From: JAWVZS01 sp964507825
Lineage (GTDB): Archaea > Thermoproteota > Nitrososphaeria > Nitrososphaerales > Nitrosopumilaceae
Direction: 5' to 3'
Assembly: GCA_964507825.1 (NCBI GenBank)
Contig: CAZDQM010000005.1
Coordinates: 1 to 44,833, forward strand
DNA length: 44,833 nucleotides
Shown here: piece after piece, positions 24,180 through 31,743 of the stretch
Layout: each line of letters begins with the position of its first letter
How positions within the stretch are numbered: the first letter of the stretch is position 1
The notes under the pieces: generated by a model
What the model saw: the letters and a program-made list of their open reading frames with translations, nothing else
What the model was told of the DNA's origin: nothing
The model's database searches: none
Position numbers and translations under genes: made by a program

Positions 24180-26486
24180 TTGTCAAGGAATAAATCCAAC
24201 GTGCGTGCGCGCACTCGCGTGAACACGGAAACCACCACGGATCTTGTCTCTGATATATATGAAAAAATCAGGGAAAAATCCGATGATTATAGGAGGATTG
24301 TAGGACGTCCACTGACGCTGTCTGAGAAGATTCTTTCTGGGCATTTGCTTGAAATGCCTAAAGCCGGCCTAGATGGTGGAAAAAACTATGTCTTTTTGAG
24401 GCCTGACAGGGTTGCACTGCAAGATGTAACCGGGCAGATGGTTATGTTGCAATTCATGCTTGCAGGACTCAAACAAACCACCCTGCCTACGACCGTACAC
24501 TGTGATCATCTAATCCGGGCGCAGGTGGAGGGTGAGGCCGACATGAAGACCTCGCTGGATGAAAACAGCGAAGTCTTTAAATTTTTACAGTCAGCCGCCA
24601 GCAAATATGGCGCGGGCTTTTGGAAGCCTGGCGCCGGAATCATTCACCAGGTGGTCCTGGAAAATTATGCATTTCCCGGCGGATTGATGATTGGAACCGA
24701 CTCTCATACACCAAACGCTGGAGGCCTTGGCATGCTTGCAGTGGGCGTGGGCGGCGTTGATGCAGCTGAAACCATGGCGGGGATGCCATGGGAGATTCTT
24801 TATCCCAAGCGCATAGGGGTAAAGCTGACCGGACAGCTGCAGGGATGGACCGCTCCAAAGGACATAATCCTAAAGGTGGCCGAACAACTGACTGTTTCTG
24901 GGGGAACAAACTCAATCGTGGAATATTTTGGTCCCGGGACTGAATCTATCAGCTGTACGGGCAAGGCGACAATTACAAACATGGGGGCAGAAATTGGCGC
25001 GACCTGCTCGATATTTCCGTATGATAAAAGAATGGAAATCTATCTCAAGAATACCGGACGCGGTATGATTGCTGATCTGGCAAACCAGAACAGGGACCTA
25101 CTTGTCGCCGATCCCAAAGTTGAACAGGCGCCAGAATTATTTTATGACAGGATAATTGAGATAAACCTTTCAACACTCGAGCCGTATATTGTTGGACCGC
25201 ACACGCCTGATCTGGCGCGCCCCATATCAAGACTCGAGTCCGACGTCAAGTCACAAAACTATATGGATGAAATCTCCGTTGCACTGATTGGCAGCTGCAC
25301 AAATTCCTCATATGAGGACATGTCTCGTGTCGCAAGCCTAGCCGAGCAGGCCAAGGCGATGGGGATTAGATCAAAAATTCCACTACTTGTCACGCCGGGT
25401 TCCGAGCAGATTAGGGGTACCATTGAACGCGATGGGCAGATGCAGTCGCTTGTGGATATCGGGGCCACCGTGCTGGCAAATGCCTGCGGTCCGTGCATCG
25501 GCCAATGGAAGCGCCCTGAGCTCAAGGAGGGACAGCCAAACACCATTGTCACCTCTTTTAACAGGAATTTTCCTGGCCGAAACGATGGCATGAGGCAGAC
25601 CATGAACTTTATCGGTAGCCCTGAGATGATAGTTGCCCTTGCATTGGGCGGGAGCCTGTCGTTTAATCCAATGACGGATCATCTTACTGCGGCAGATGGG
25701 ACAAAATTCAAGCTGGCCCCACCAAAACACGCGCCGGAGGTACCAGCTGACGGATTCAAGCGGCCCGTGGAAATCTTCGTCGAGCCTTCATCGGATCCAG
25801 ACTCTATAAGCGTCGTAATTGATCCTGCAAGCAACCGCATACAAAAACTAGAACCGTTTCCTGCATGGGATGGAAACGACTTTGTGGATCTGCCATTGAT
25901 GGTCAAGGCACGTGGGAAATGCACCACGGATCATATCTCCCCCGCAGGCGCGTGGCTTTCCTTTCGCGGACACTTGGACAATCTGAGCGATAACATGCTA
26001 CTAGGTGCGGTAAACGCGTTTACAGGAACGGTGGGAAGGGGAAACAACGTACTGACAAATCTAGAGGAGTCATTTCCGCAGATTGCCAGACAGTACAAGA
26101 AAAACAATCTAAGATGGGTGATTGTAGGCGATGAGAACTATGGGGAGGGAAGTAGCAGGGAGCATGCCGCAATGACTCCGCGCTACCTAAATTGCGCGGC
26201 GGTAATCACGAAGAGCTTTGCACGCATACATGAAACCAATCTCAAAAAACAGGGGATACTTGCACTAACATTTGAGAACCATGATGATTATGATAAAATT
26301 CGGGAATCTGACAGAATCAGCATTATCGGTCTGCAGGATATGGCGCCAGAAAAATCCGTTAAATGCATCCTAGTCCGTGCGGACGGAAGCAGGGATCAGA
26401 TCTCCCTGACGCACTCTTATAATCATGCTCAGATTGAATGGTTCAAGGCAGGCTCTGCACTGAATGTTCTAAGAAATAAGCAATAG
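24180..26486 (+). CDS. acn: Aconitate hydratase
   Basis: A 768-residue aconitase of the mitochondrial-like type. Fe-S cysteines appear at GSCTNSSYEDM and in ANACGPCIGQW (Cys-x2-Cys). Substrate and catalytic landmarks include GTDSHTPNAGGLGMLAVGVGG, CTTDHISPAGAW and the swivel-domain motif GEGSSREHAAMTPRYL with the catalytic Ser. It interconverts citrate and isocitrate in central carbon metabolism. The frame starts at TTG 24180; GTG 24201 is an alternative, and no ATG exists before the conserved region. The stop is five bases from the end of tRNA-Trp, which lies on the other strand. Confidence 0.95.
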   Translation: MSRNKSNVRARTRVNTETTTDLVSDIYEKIREKSDDYRRIVGRPLTLSEKILSGHLLEMPKAGLDGGKNYVFLRPDRVALQDVTGQMVMLQFMLAGLKQTTLPTTVHCDHLIRAQVEGEADMKTSLDENSEVFKFLQSAASKYGAGFWKPGAGIIHQVVLENYAFPGGLMIGTDSHTPNAGGLGMLAVGVGGVDAAETMAGMPWEILYPKRIGVKLTGQLQGWTAPKDIILKVAEQLTVSGGTNSIVEYFGPGTESISCTGKATITNMGAEIGATCSIFPYDKRMEIYLKNTGRGMIADLANQNRDLLVADPKVEQAPELFYDRIIEINLSTLEPYIVGPHTPDLARPISRLESDVKSQNYMDEISVALIGSCTNSSYEDMSRVASLAEQAKAMGIRSKIPLLVTPGSEQIRGTIERDGQMQSLVDIGATVLANACGPCIGQWKRPELKEGQPNTIVTSFNRNFPGRNDGMRQTMNFIGSPEMIVALALGGSLSFNPMTDHLTAADGTKFKLAPPKHAPEVPADGFKRPVEIFVEPSSDPDSISVVIDPASNRIQKLEPFPAWDGNDFVDLPLMVKARGKCTTDHISPAGAWLSFRGHLDNLSDNMLLGAVNAFTGTVGRGNNVLTNLEESFPQIARQYKKNNLRWVIVGDENYGEGSSREHAAMTPRYLNCAAVITKSFARIHETNLKKQGILALTFENHDDYDKIRESDRISIIGLQDMAPEKSVKCILVRADGSRDQISLTHSYNHAQIEWFKAGSALNVLRNKQ

Positions 26487-26490
26487 GACG

Positions 26491-26643
26491 TGGGGCCGAC
26501 CGGAATCGAACCGGCGACCTACGGGTCACTACAGCTCCAAACTCACATCATCTTTTTATCAGCAGCTTGAATTTAACCTCTGGAGCCCTTAGCGGTGATC
26601 TTTGCGTAGACACTGTCGCCCTGCCAGGCTAGGCTACGACCCC
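26491..26643 (-). tRNA. tRNA-Trp (CCA) with two introns
   Basis: Read on the minus strand, the parts of a 74-base tRNA are separated by two inserts. Acceptor GGGGTCG pairs with CGGCCCC, discriminator A. The D arm is GCCT/GGGC. The anticodon stem must be ACGGG/CCCGT, but ACGGG is split: AC ends exon 1 (26643-26615) and GGG starts exon 2 (26588-26580, GGGCTCCAG with anticodon CCA). Intron 1 is 26614-26589 (26 nt, after position 28); intron 2 is 26579-26527 (53 nt, canonical 37/38). Exon 3 is 26526-26491 with the T arm. Intron 1 fits a bulge-helix-bulge: helix GGCG/CGCT between bulges AC|A and AA|G. Confidence 0.88.
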
Positions 26644-27002
26644 ACGTATTGATGGTTCTCAGACCTGAATTTTAAGTTATATTTGCGCATCATTTGGCAA
26701 AATATCTACCAAACGTGCCTGATTCGGCCGTCATGCGGCCGAGGGGGACATGGTGCTACTAAATCATCCAAAACGTGCCCGATCTTGCCGTAATCCTAGG
26801 CGCTTGCGGGAGTGGTCCCTGGGCACCGATTGCACGTTGAATTCTATACCGGTAATCCAAAGACTCGACTCCAGCAGGCCCCGATGATTCATGCAATGGG
26901 ATATCGGCAACGTTCTGAAAGCATGCAGTAACCGGTCATATCATTCATCGTCCTGATTTGGTGAAGATTTATTTGTTGAAAAACTAATTTATTATCAAAG
27001 TC
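26644..27002. other. 359-base gap with an imperfect direct repeat
   Basis: No gene was found. Two similar segments, near 26709 (CCAAACGTGCCTGAT) and 26768 (CCAAAACGTGCCCGAT), are followed by CGGCCG-TCAT and TTGCCG-TAAT, so they form an imperfect direct repeat about 60 bases apart. CGGCC...GGCCG at about 26725-26741 can form a short hairpin. An AT-rich stretch just before 27003 is a likely promoter for the next gene. Confidence 0.4.
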
Positions 27003-27536
27003 ATGGTCAAACCCATAGTCCTGATTCTAGCTGCACTTCCGGGAATAGTTGCAATGGCAATTGCGATTCCGATGCTGACACAGGCGGAAATCCCGTTTAG
27101 CGCTGCTAATCCCAATGACCGGCTGGAGCTAGAGTATACCAAGCACAATCTTAGGACGATCTCCTTTGGCGTAACCGAGCGTGTTGGATCTGAAAGGAGT
27201 GAAATTTTGCAAATAAAAGAGAACGGTGATGCCACATATGTGGTAATAGAGTCCGGCCAGAGTCTTCCTGACAAAAAGTTCAAGCTTGATGATGACCGGA
27301 TGCTTGGCCTGACGGCATTCATCAAGGAGACTGGAATTGCATCGATTCCCATAGACTCTTTTCCGGTCAGGGACGGGGAGACGGACTATCAAAAATCCAT
27401 CCTCAAGGTGAACCTTAACGGGCAGCAAAACCAGATTAGCTGGCCTGATCAAAATGCAACAGACGCATTTATTCCGCCGATCATCGACCAACTTGAAGTC
27501 AAATTGGCGGGAATACTGACCCTGGCAGGTGAATAA
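27003..27536 (+). CDS. Hypothetical secreted or membrane-anchored protein
   Basis: A 177-residue protein with an N-terminal hydrophobic segment (KPIVLILAALPGIVAMAIAIP, split by Pro) that is a signal peptide or anchor. The remaining 150 residues form strands and helices with features such as ELEYTKHNLRTISFGVTE, DATYVVIESGQSLPDKKF, RMLGLTAFIKETGIASIP and NGQQNQISWPDQNATD. The pattern (FGVTER..., strand, DDDRM helix, SWPD) is one I associate with conserved proteins of this phylum without known function. It ends inside the upstream region of pdxS. Confidence 0.7.
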   Translation: MVKPIVLILAALPGIVAMAIAIPMLTQAEIPFSAANPNDRLELEYTKHNLRTISFGVTERVGSERSEILQIKENGDATYVVIESGQSLPDKKFKLDDDRMLGLTAFIKETGIASIPIDSFPVRDGETDYQKSILKVNLNGQQNQISWPDQNATDAFIPPIIDQLEVKLAGILTLAGE

Positions 27537-27540
27537 GTAC

Positions 27541-27550
27541 AAATACTTAT
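27541..27550 (+). promoter_or_regulatory. TATA-like box for pdxS
   Basis: AAATACTTAT lies about 23 bases before ATG 27568, compatible with a leaderless pdxS transcript and with that start choice. Confidence 0.4.
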
Positions 27551-27567
27551 CCTGTACAGTCAATCTC

Positions 27568-28533
27568 ATGATTTCACTAGCTGGCGAAAACACTAATGCA
27601 AAGGGAATAGCGCGTGATACGATGGACTCTCTTGATACTGTGCGGGGGACCTCAACCCTAAAGCGGGGGTTTGCACACATGCTCAAAAACGGGGTCGTAA
27701 TGGACGTTACCACCGTAGAGCAGGCAAGGATTGCAGAAGACGCTGGCGCCGTCTCCGTCATGGTTCTAGACAAGCTGCCCTCTGACGTGCGAAAGGCAGG
27801 CGGGGTTGCCAGAACCGCCAGCATCAGGATTATTGAGGAAATAAAGGACTCTGTTACCATTCCGGTAATGGCAAAATGCAGGATTGGCCACGTGTATGAG
27901 GCGCGCGTCCTAGACGAGGCCAACGTTGACATGATTGATGAGTCCGAGGTGCTCACGCCGGCCGACGAATTAAGACATATCTGGAAATGGGATTTCACTA
28001 CGCCGTTTGTCAACGGGGCGCGATCACTGGGGCAGGCATTGCGCAGGATTGACGAGGGCGCGGCAATGATTAGGACCAAGGGTGAGCCGGGTACTGGAAA
28101 CGTGGCGGAGGCGATCACACATATCAAAAACGTAAATGACGGGCTTTGTCTGTTAAAGGCCGTCTATGACTCCGATGATCATCAGGAGCTGATCCGACTG
28201 GCGCGCAAATTTAAGGTGTCTTATGATTTAGTGGAACAGACTGCAAAAATTGGCAGGCTGCCGGTTGTTAACTTTGCGGCGGGGGGCATTGCAACTCCTG
28301 CCGATGCCGCGTACTTGATGTCAATAGGATGCGACGGAATCTTTGTCGGCTCTGGAATCTTTGCTTCAAATGATGCAAAGGAACGCGCAGAGGCAATTGT
28401 ACTGGCCACGACATTTTGGGACGAACCGGCAAGGGTCATGGAGGCACAAAGGATGATTGATGAGAGGGAGTCGATGCTGGGGTTAGATGTGAATGAACTT
28501 AGTTTACGCATGCAGGATCGTGGTTCGTCATGA
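27568..28533 (+). CDS. pdxS: Pyridoxal 5'-phosphate synthase, synthase subunit
   Basis: A 321-residue PdxS (SNZ) barrel. Key sites: TSTLKRGFAHMLKNGVVMD, AEDAGAVSVMVLDKLPSD, the first catalytic Lys in VMAKCRIGHVYE, the second in MIRTKGEPGTGN, and the phosphate loop near VNFAAGGIATPADAA and GCDGIFVGSG. It builds PLP from ribose 5-phosphate, glyceraldehyde 3-phosphate and ammonia supplied by PdxT. I chose ATG 27568; an open frame from GTG 27529 overlaps the previous gene. MDSLDTVRG further on would be a shorter alternative. pdxT begins inside its stop codon (ATGA). Confidence 0.95.
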   Translation: MISLAGENTNAKGIARDTMDSLDTVRGTSTLKRGFAHMLKNGVVMDVTTVEQARIAEDAGAVSVMVLDKLPSDVRKAGGVARTASIRIIEEIKDSVTIPVMAKCRIGHVYEARVLDEANVDMIDESEVLTPADELRHIWKWDFTTPFVNGARSLGQALRRIDEGAAMIRTKGEPGTGNVAEAITHIKNVNDGLCLLKAVYDSDDHQELIRLARKFKVSYDLVEQTAKIGRLPVVNFAAGGIATPADAAYLMSIGCDGIFVGSGIFASNDAKERAEAIVLATTFWDEPARVMEAQRMIDERESMLGLDVNELSLRMQDRGSS

Positions 28534-29144
28534 GCCTCAAACTCGGTGTCCTGGCAATTCAGGGTGATGTTGCAGAAAATATCTCGTCCCTAGAGGACTC
28601 TGTTACGGAACTAGGAGTAGATGCCTCTGTTATACCGGTAAAGACTTCCGAGCAGATTCGGGGGATTGATGGCCTTGTGATTCCGGGCGGCGAGAGCACC
28701 ACGATAGGGCGCCTGTCTCTGGCCAGCGGCTCCCTAGAGCAGATAAAACAAAAGGCCGAATCCGGCATGCCTGTACTTGGAATCTGTGCCGGAATGGTCC
28801 TGCTTGCCAACCGCGCAACTGACAGAATCGTAGGAAAGACAGAACAGCCCCTTTTTGATCTCTTGAATATCGAACTTGAGCGTAACTCATTTGGACGACA
28901 AAAGCAGTCCTTTGAGGCTACAATCTCGATGGATTCGATTGGAATACCGCGGTTTGTAGGTGTGTTTATACGCGCACCTGCAATCATCTCTGCTGATGCG
29001 GGCATGGAAACCATTGCCAAATTAAATGAAAAAACCGTCGCGATCAAAAAGGGAAACATGATTGGGACATCGTTTCATCCAGAACTGACTGCGGATTTGG
29101 CAGTTCACAAGTTTTTTGTCAACCTAGTTAAAGACTCGATTTAG
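28530..29144 (+). CDS. pdxT: Pyridoxal 5'-phosphate synthase, glutaminase subunit
   Basis: A 204-residue class I glutamine amidotransferase of the SNO family. Signature GLVIPGGESTTIGRL, nucleophile Cys in VLGICAGMVLLAN, and the His-Glu pair in TSFHPELTAD complete the catalytic triad. RNSFGRQKQSFEA is the family's arginine-rich loop. It releases ammonia from glutamine for PdxS. The ATG overlaps the pdxS stop (ATGA), so the two subunits are made together. Confidence 0.95.
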   Translation: MSLKLGVLAIQGDVAENISSLEDSVTELGVDASVIPVKTSEQIRGIDGLVIPGGESTTIGRLSLASGSLEQIKQKAESGMPVLGICAGMVLLANRATDRIVGKTEQPLFDLLNIELERNSFGRQKQSFEATISMDSIGIPRFVGVFIRAPAIISADAGMETIAKLNEKTVAIKKGNMIGTSFHPELTADLAVHKFFVNLVKDSI

Positions 29145-29148
29145 TGCA

Positions 29149-29523
29149 ATGCTTGAGAAAATTCTTGCTGATTTGGCATCTGTTGAGGACATCTTGTTTG
29201 TAATACGCGCAAACGGTGTGACTGGCGAGATTCGTAGCAACGGACTGAGAGTTCACGTGCGTGAAAAATATGTCAACGTCGGGGACAACGACGGACCGTG
29301 TCACATGCATGTTAGCCGGGATCTGGTCCGGCGCGCAGAGTTTGTCACGGAGCAAAAGCCTGGACGGACAAGCTTTAGTGTTCGATTCTTTGACAAGGGC
29401 GGCGAGCGCGTCCTGGCGGGATTCTTTACAAAGATGTATGATGAGAACGGTGATTTAATACTCGCGAAAAGAGAGCTGTATGACGATCTTTTGTCAAAGT
29501 ATGGTCCAAGGATTGATTTCTAG
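29149..29523 (+). CDS. Hypothetical protein downstream of pdxT
   Basis: A 124-residue soluble protein starting four bases after the pdxT stop, so probably in the same operon. Parts: helix (LEKILADLASVEDILF), strands (VIRANGVTGEIRSNGLRVH, REKYVNVG), GPCHMHVSRDLVRRAEFV, then strands SFSVRFFDKGGERVLAGFF and a helix KRELYDDLLSKYG. The strand-rich body with a His-Met-His segment recalls ChuX/HutX-type heme-handling folds, but the similarity is vague and I assign no function. Confidence 0.65.
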   Translation: MLEKILADLASVEDILFVIRANGVTGEIRSNGLRVHVREKYVNVGDNDGPCHMHVSRDLVRRAEFVTEQKPGRTSFSVRFFDKGGERVLAGFFTKMYDENGDLILAKRELYDDLLSKYGPRIDF

Positions 29524-29769
29524 ACGGCGTGGCGCCTTGTCTCTGTTTTGGGATTTGGCGCCTATTCTGTGGCGCAAACGGCAAAATACAACCCGGATTT
29601 CATCCTCATAATTCTAGTTATGATATGCCTGTGGCAAGACACGTCCGTGTTACAGGATCTTAAAATCATGTTGCATACGCGTCCTAGATTGAAACTACTA
29701 GATTACAAGCCTGTAAAATATAATTGGAGAACCTTGGATCATATTAAATACGCTCCCTAGATTGAAACC
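29524..29769. other. Gap with a doubtful 70-codon frame
   Basis: A frame from TTG 29548 to 29760 has a hydrophobic run (DFILIILVMICLW) and a basic tail. It starts with TTG, has no clear promoter and no family match, so I do not call it a gene. The gap holds no other structure that I can see. Confidence 0.3.
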
Positions 29770-29787
29770 GTGTTGAATGTATCTATC

Positions 29788-30897
29788 ATGGGGATAATCA
29801 TGGTTCTGATGGTTGCACTCGTAGGACTATCCGACGAGGTCATTTTGAATGCCGAGGCAAAACAAGGAGGCGGCGTCTACCTCAAAATCACGGGCTCATC
29901 TGATATATGCGGATTGATGTTGTGTTCGGAATATCCTGGCGGAAGGGACGCGTATGATGCCAACTGGTTCTTGACATTTTTAGGCGATGATGAGGCATCA
30001 TCAGACCGTGATTTCGACAGGAATCATAGAATAATGGACACTGTATCTGATAACAGTGATCAGGCTTTTGTAGAAAAGTTGGACGTGTACATACACAAGT
30101 TTGAACTCGGCAAGATCACCGTACAGGAGACCATGACGGGTATAAAGGCCACTTTTGACCAGTTTTCAAGACAGGGAATGGCTAGCGATGTGGTTCGAGG
30201 CGTGGGAGAAAAACTAGATCTGTATGACCGTGGTACGCTAAGTGCAGAGGAGGCAATAGAGTCAGTACATCTGACTGCTGAACCTCAAAATATTGATCCA
30301 GAATTCATCGCGGCCCTTGACGAGCATGTACACAAGTTTGAACTAGGCAAGATAACTGCTGATACAGCTATACAAAGAATAATTCAAACTCATGCTGATT
30401 TGGTATCTCTGCACGTCTCAACTGCTCTTGTAGATGCTGTAGGCAAACAAATCAAAATGTACCAGTCTGGTGGACATTCATTGGATGATACCTTGGACAT
30501 GATTCATGATCTAATTGAAGAATTTGAAGCCGGAGATGTTCATAAAGCCGAAGATGTTCCGACATCAAGGGTTATGCTACCAAATATCGTTGACATGCCT
30601 TCTGGCTCCGGAATCCCCGGATGTGAGAATGACAACACATGTTATGTGCCGACACACCTATCTGTTGCAAAAGGAACGACCGTGACATGGGTTAATTCTG
30701 ATACTGCAATACATACCGTGACTGCCGGCCTGCCTAGTTTTGACGCTGGCGGCACTGACTATCCGGGTGGGGATGAATTTGACAGTGACCTTATGTATGG
30801 TGGCGACACGTTTGAGCACATTTTTGACGAGCCGGGCAGGTATGATTACTATTGCCTATTGCATCCGTGGATGATCGGCTCTGTTACCGTAGAATGA
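29788..30897 (+). CDS. Secreted cupredoxin with four helical repeats
   Basis: Using ATG 29788 the protein has 369 residues (a GTG at 29770 would add six). A signal peptide (MGIIMVLMVALVGLS) comes first. A short beta segment (GVYLKITGSSDICG) and an acidic linker follow. Then come four helical units of about 36 residues in an A-B-A-B pattern: KLDVYIHKFELGKIT, EKLDLYDRGTLSAEEA, ALDEHVHKFELGKIT and KQIKMYQSGGHSLDDT. The last 100 residues are a type I copper domain with ligands His (AIHTVTAG), Cys, His and Met (CLLHPWM). Such plastocyanin-like proteins are thought to carry electrons outside the membrane in ammonia-oxidising archaea. It is a single gene. Confidence 0.85.
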   Translation: MGIIMVLMVALVGLSDEVILNAEAKQGGGVYLKITGSSDICGLMLCSEYPGGRDAYDANWFLTFLGDDEASSDRDFDRNHRIMDTVSDNSDQAFVEKLDVYIHKFELGKITVQETMTGIKATFDQFSRQGMASDVVRGVGEKLDLYDRGTLSAEEAIESVHLTAEPQNIDPEFIAALDEHVHKFELGKITADTAIQRIIQTHADLVSLHVSTALVDAVGKQIKMYQSGGHSLDDTLDMIHDLIEEFEAGDVHKAEDVPTSRVMLPNIVDMPSGSGIPGCENDNTCYVPTHLSVAKGTTVTWVNSDTAIHTVTAGLPSFDAGGTDYPGGDEFDSDLMYGGDTFEHIFDEPGRYDYYCLLHPWMIGSVTVE

Positions 30898-30908
30898 TAC
30901 GGTATTCT

Positions 30909-31736
30909 TTACCTATATTTTCTTGTAAAGATATACGGTGTGTCCTTTACCTGATCCATCGTCCAGCATGTCGGCAAGACCATTGCACTCTGTACGTCTA
31001 GTCCCGCCTCGTCTATAACAAACCCCCACCCCCACTTTTCCATGCTTCTAGAAAACCTTCTCCGTTGAAAGCTTCCCATGAACACGAACGTGGACTCGTA
31101 GCGGAGTTTTTCATACGATAGTATATTCTCAACCGTGTTTTTTGCCAGTATCTCGCCCATCTCCGGAAGGCCCCCTATGAAAAACGCGGGCTTTGTAAGA
31201 TTCATCGAGGAATAGTCGACCCCGTTGGCATCGACGCACCTTGCATCAAATCTAATGCCAGTATCTTGCGCTATCTGCTCTTGCAGCTCAAACAGGCCCT
31301 GATCAATCTCAATCCCGCATGAGTCCAGCCCGATCACCTGTCCGCAGTATGCAATGCGCCCGTCGCCGGCACCGACATCGACGAGCTGTTTCATTCCGAG
31401 CCTTTTTGCCTCAGATACAGCCATGTATGCTGAAAGTATCCATGTTGGATAAAACGGCTGATTGCTGACATCGTGCTTGATGCTGCTGATCCAGTACTCG
31501 TTGATGTCCCCCTCGTATACGGCGCAGGGTATTCCAAGGATCTCCATTTCGTACGAGTTGTAGTATATTGGATTTTTCTTGGCAAACACGTGCAGTTTTT
31601 TTAGGATATAATCATCAATTGGAATCAGTTCAGAAGGGACTAGCGGAACCGCCTCACGTATGTGCCCATTGCCATCATATTTTCTGACAAATTCCGCCTT
31701 GAGTCTTGATACTGCACTGTCTTCTAAATTATTCAT
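30909..31736 (-). CDS. SAM-dependent methyltransferase-like protein
   Basis: A 275-residue protein. The SAM-binding motif I is LVDVGAGDGRIAYCGQ (about residues 117-132), followed by the acidic end of the second strand at CGIEID and a third-strand acid at RCVDANGVD. An N-terminal region of about 110 residues has a conserved Trp/Pro segment (FYPTWILSAYMAVSEAK). The usual motif IV is not obvious (FFIGGLPEMGE at that place), so the substrate is unknown. It starts seven bases after the valS stop and is the last gene of that operon. Confidence 0.72.
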   Translation of the reverse strand: MNNLEDSAVSRLKAEFVRKYDGNGHIREAVPLVPSELIPIDDYILKKLHVFAKKNPIYYNSYEMEILGIPCAVYEGDINEYWISSIKHDVSNQPFYPTWILSAYMAVSEAKRLGMKQLVDVGAGDGRIAYCGQVIGLDSCGIEIDQGLFELQEQIAQDTGIRFDARCVDANGVDYSSMNLTKPAFFIGGLPEMGEILAKNTVENILSYEKLRYESTFVFMGSFQRRRFSRSMEKWGWGFVIDEAGLDVQSAMVLPTCWTMDQVKDTPYIFTRKYR

Positions 31737-31743
31737 TACGGGC

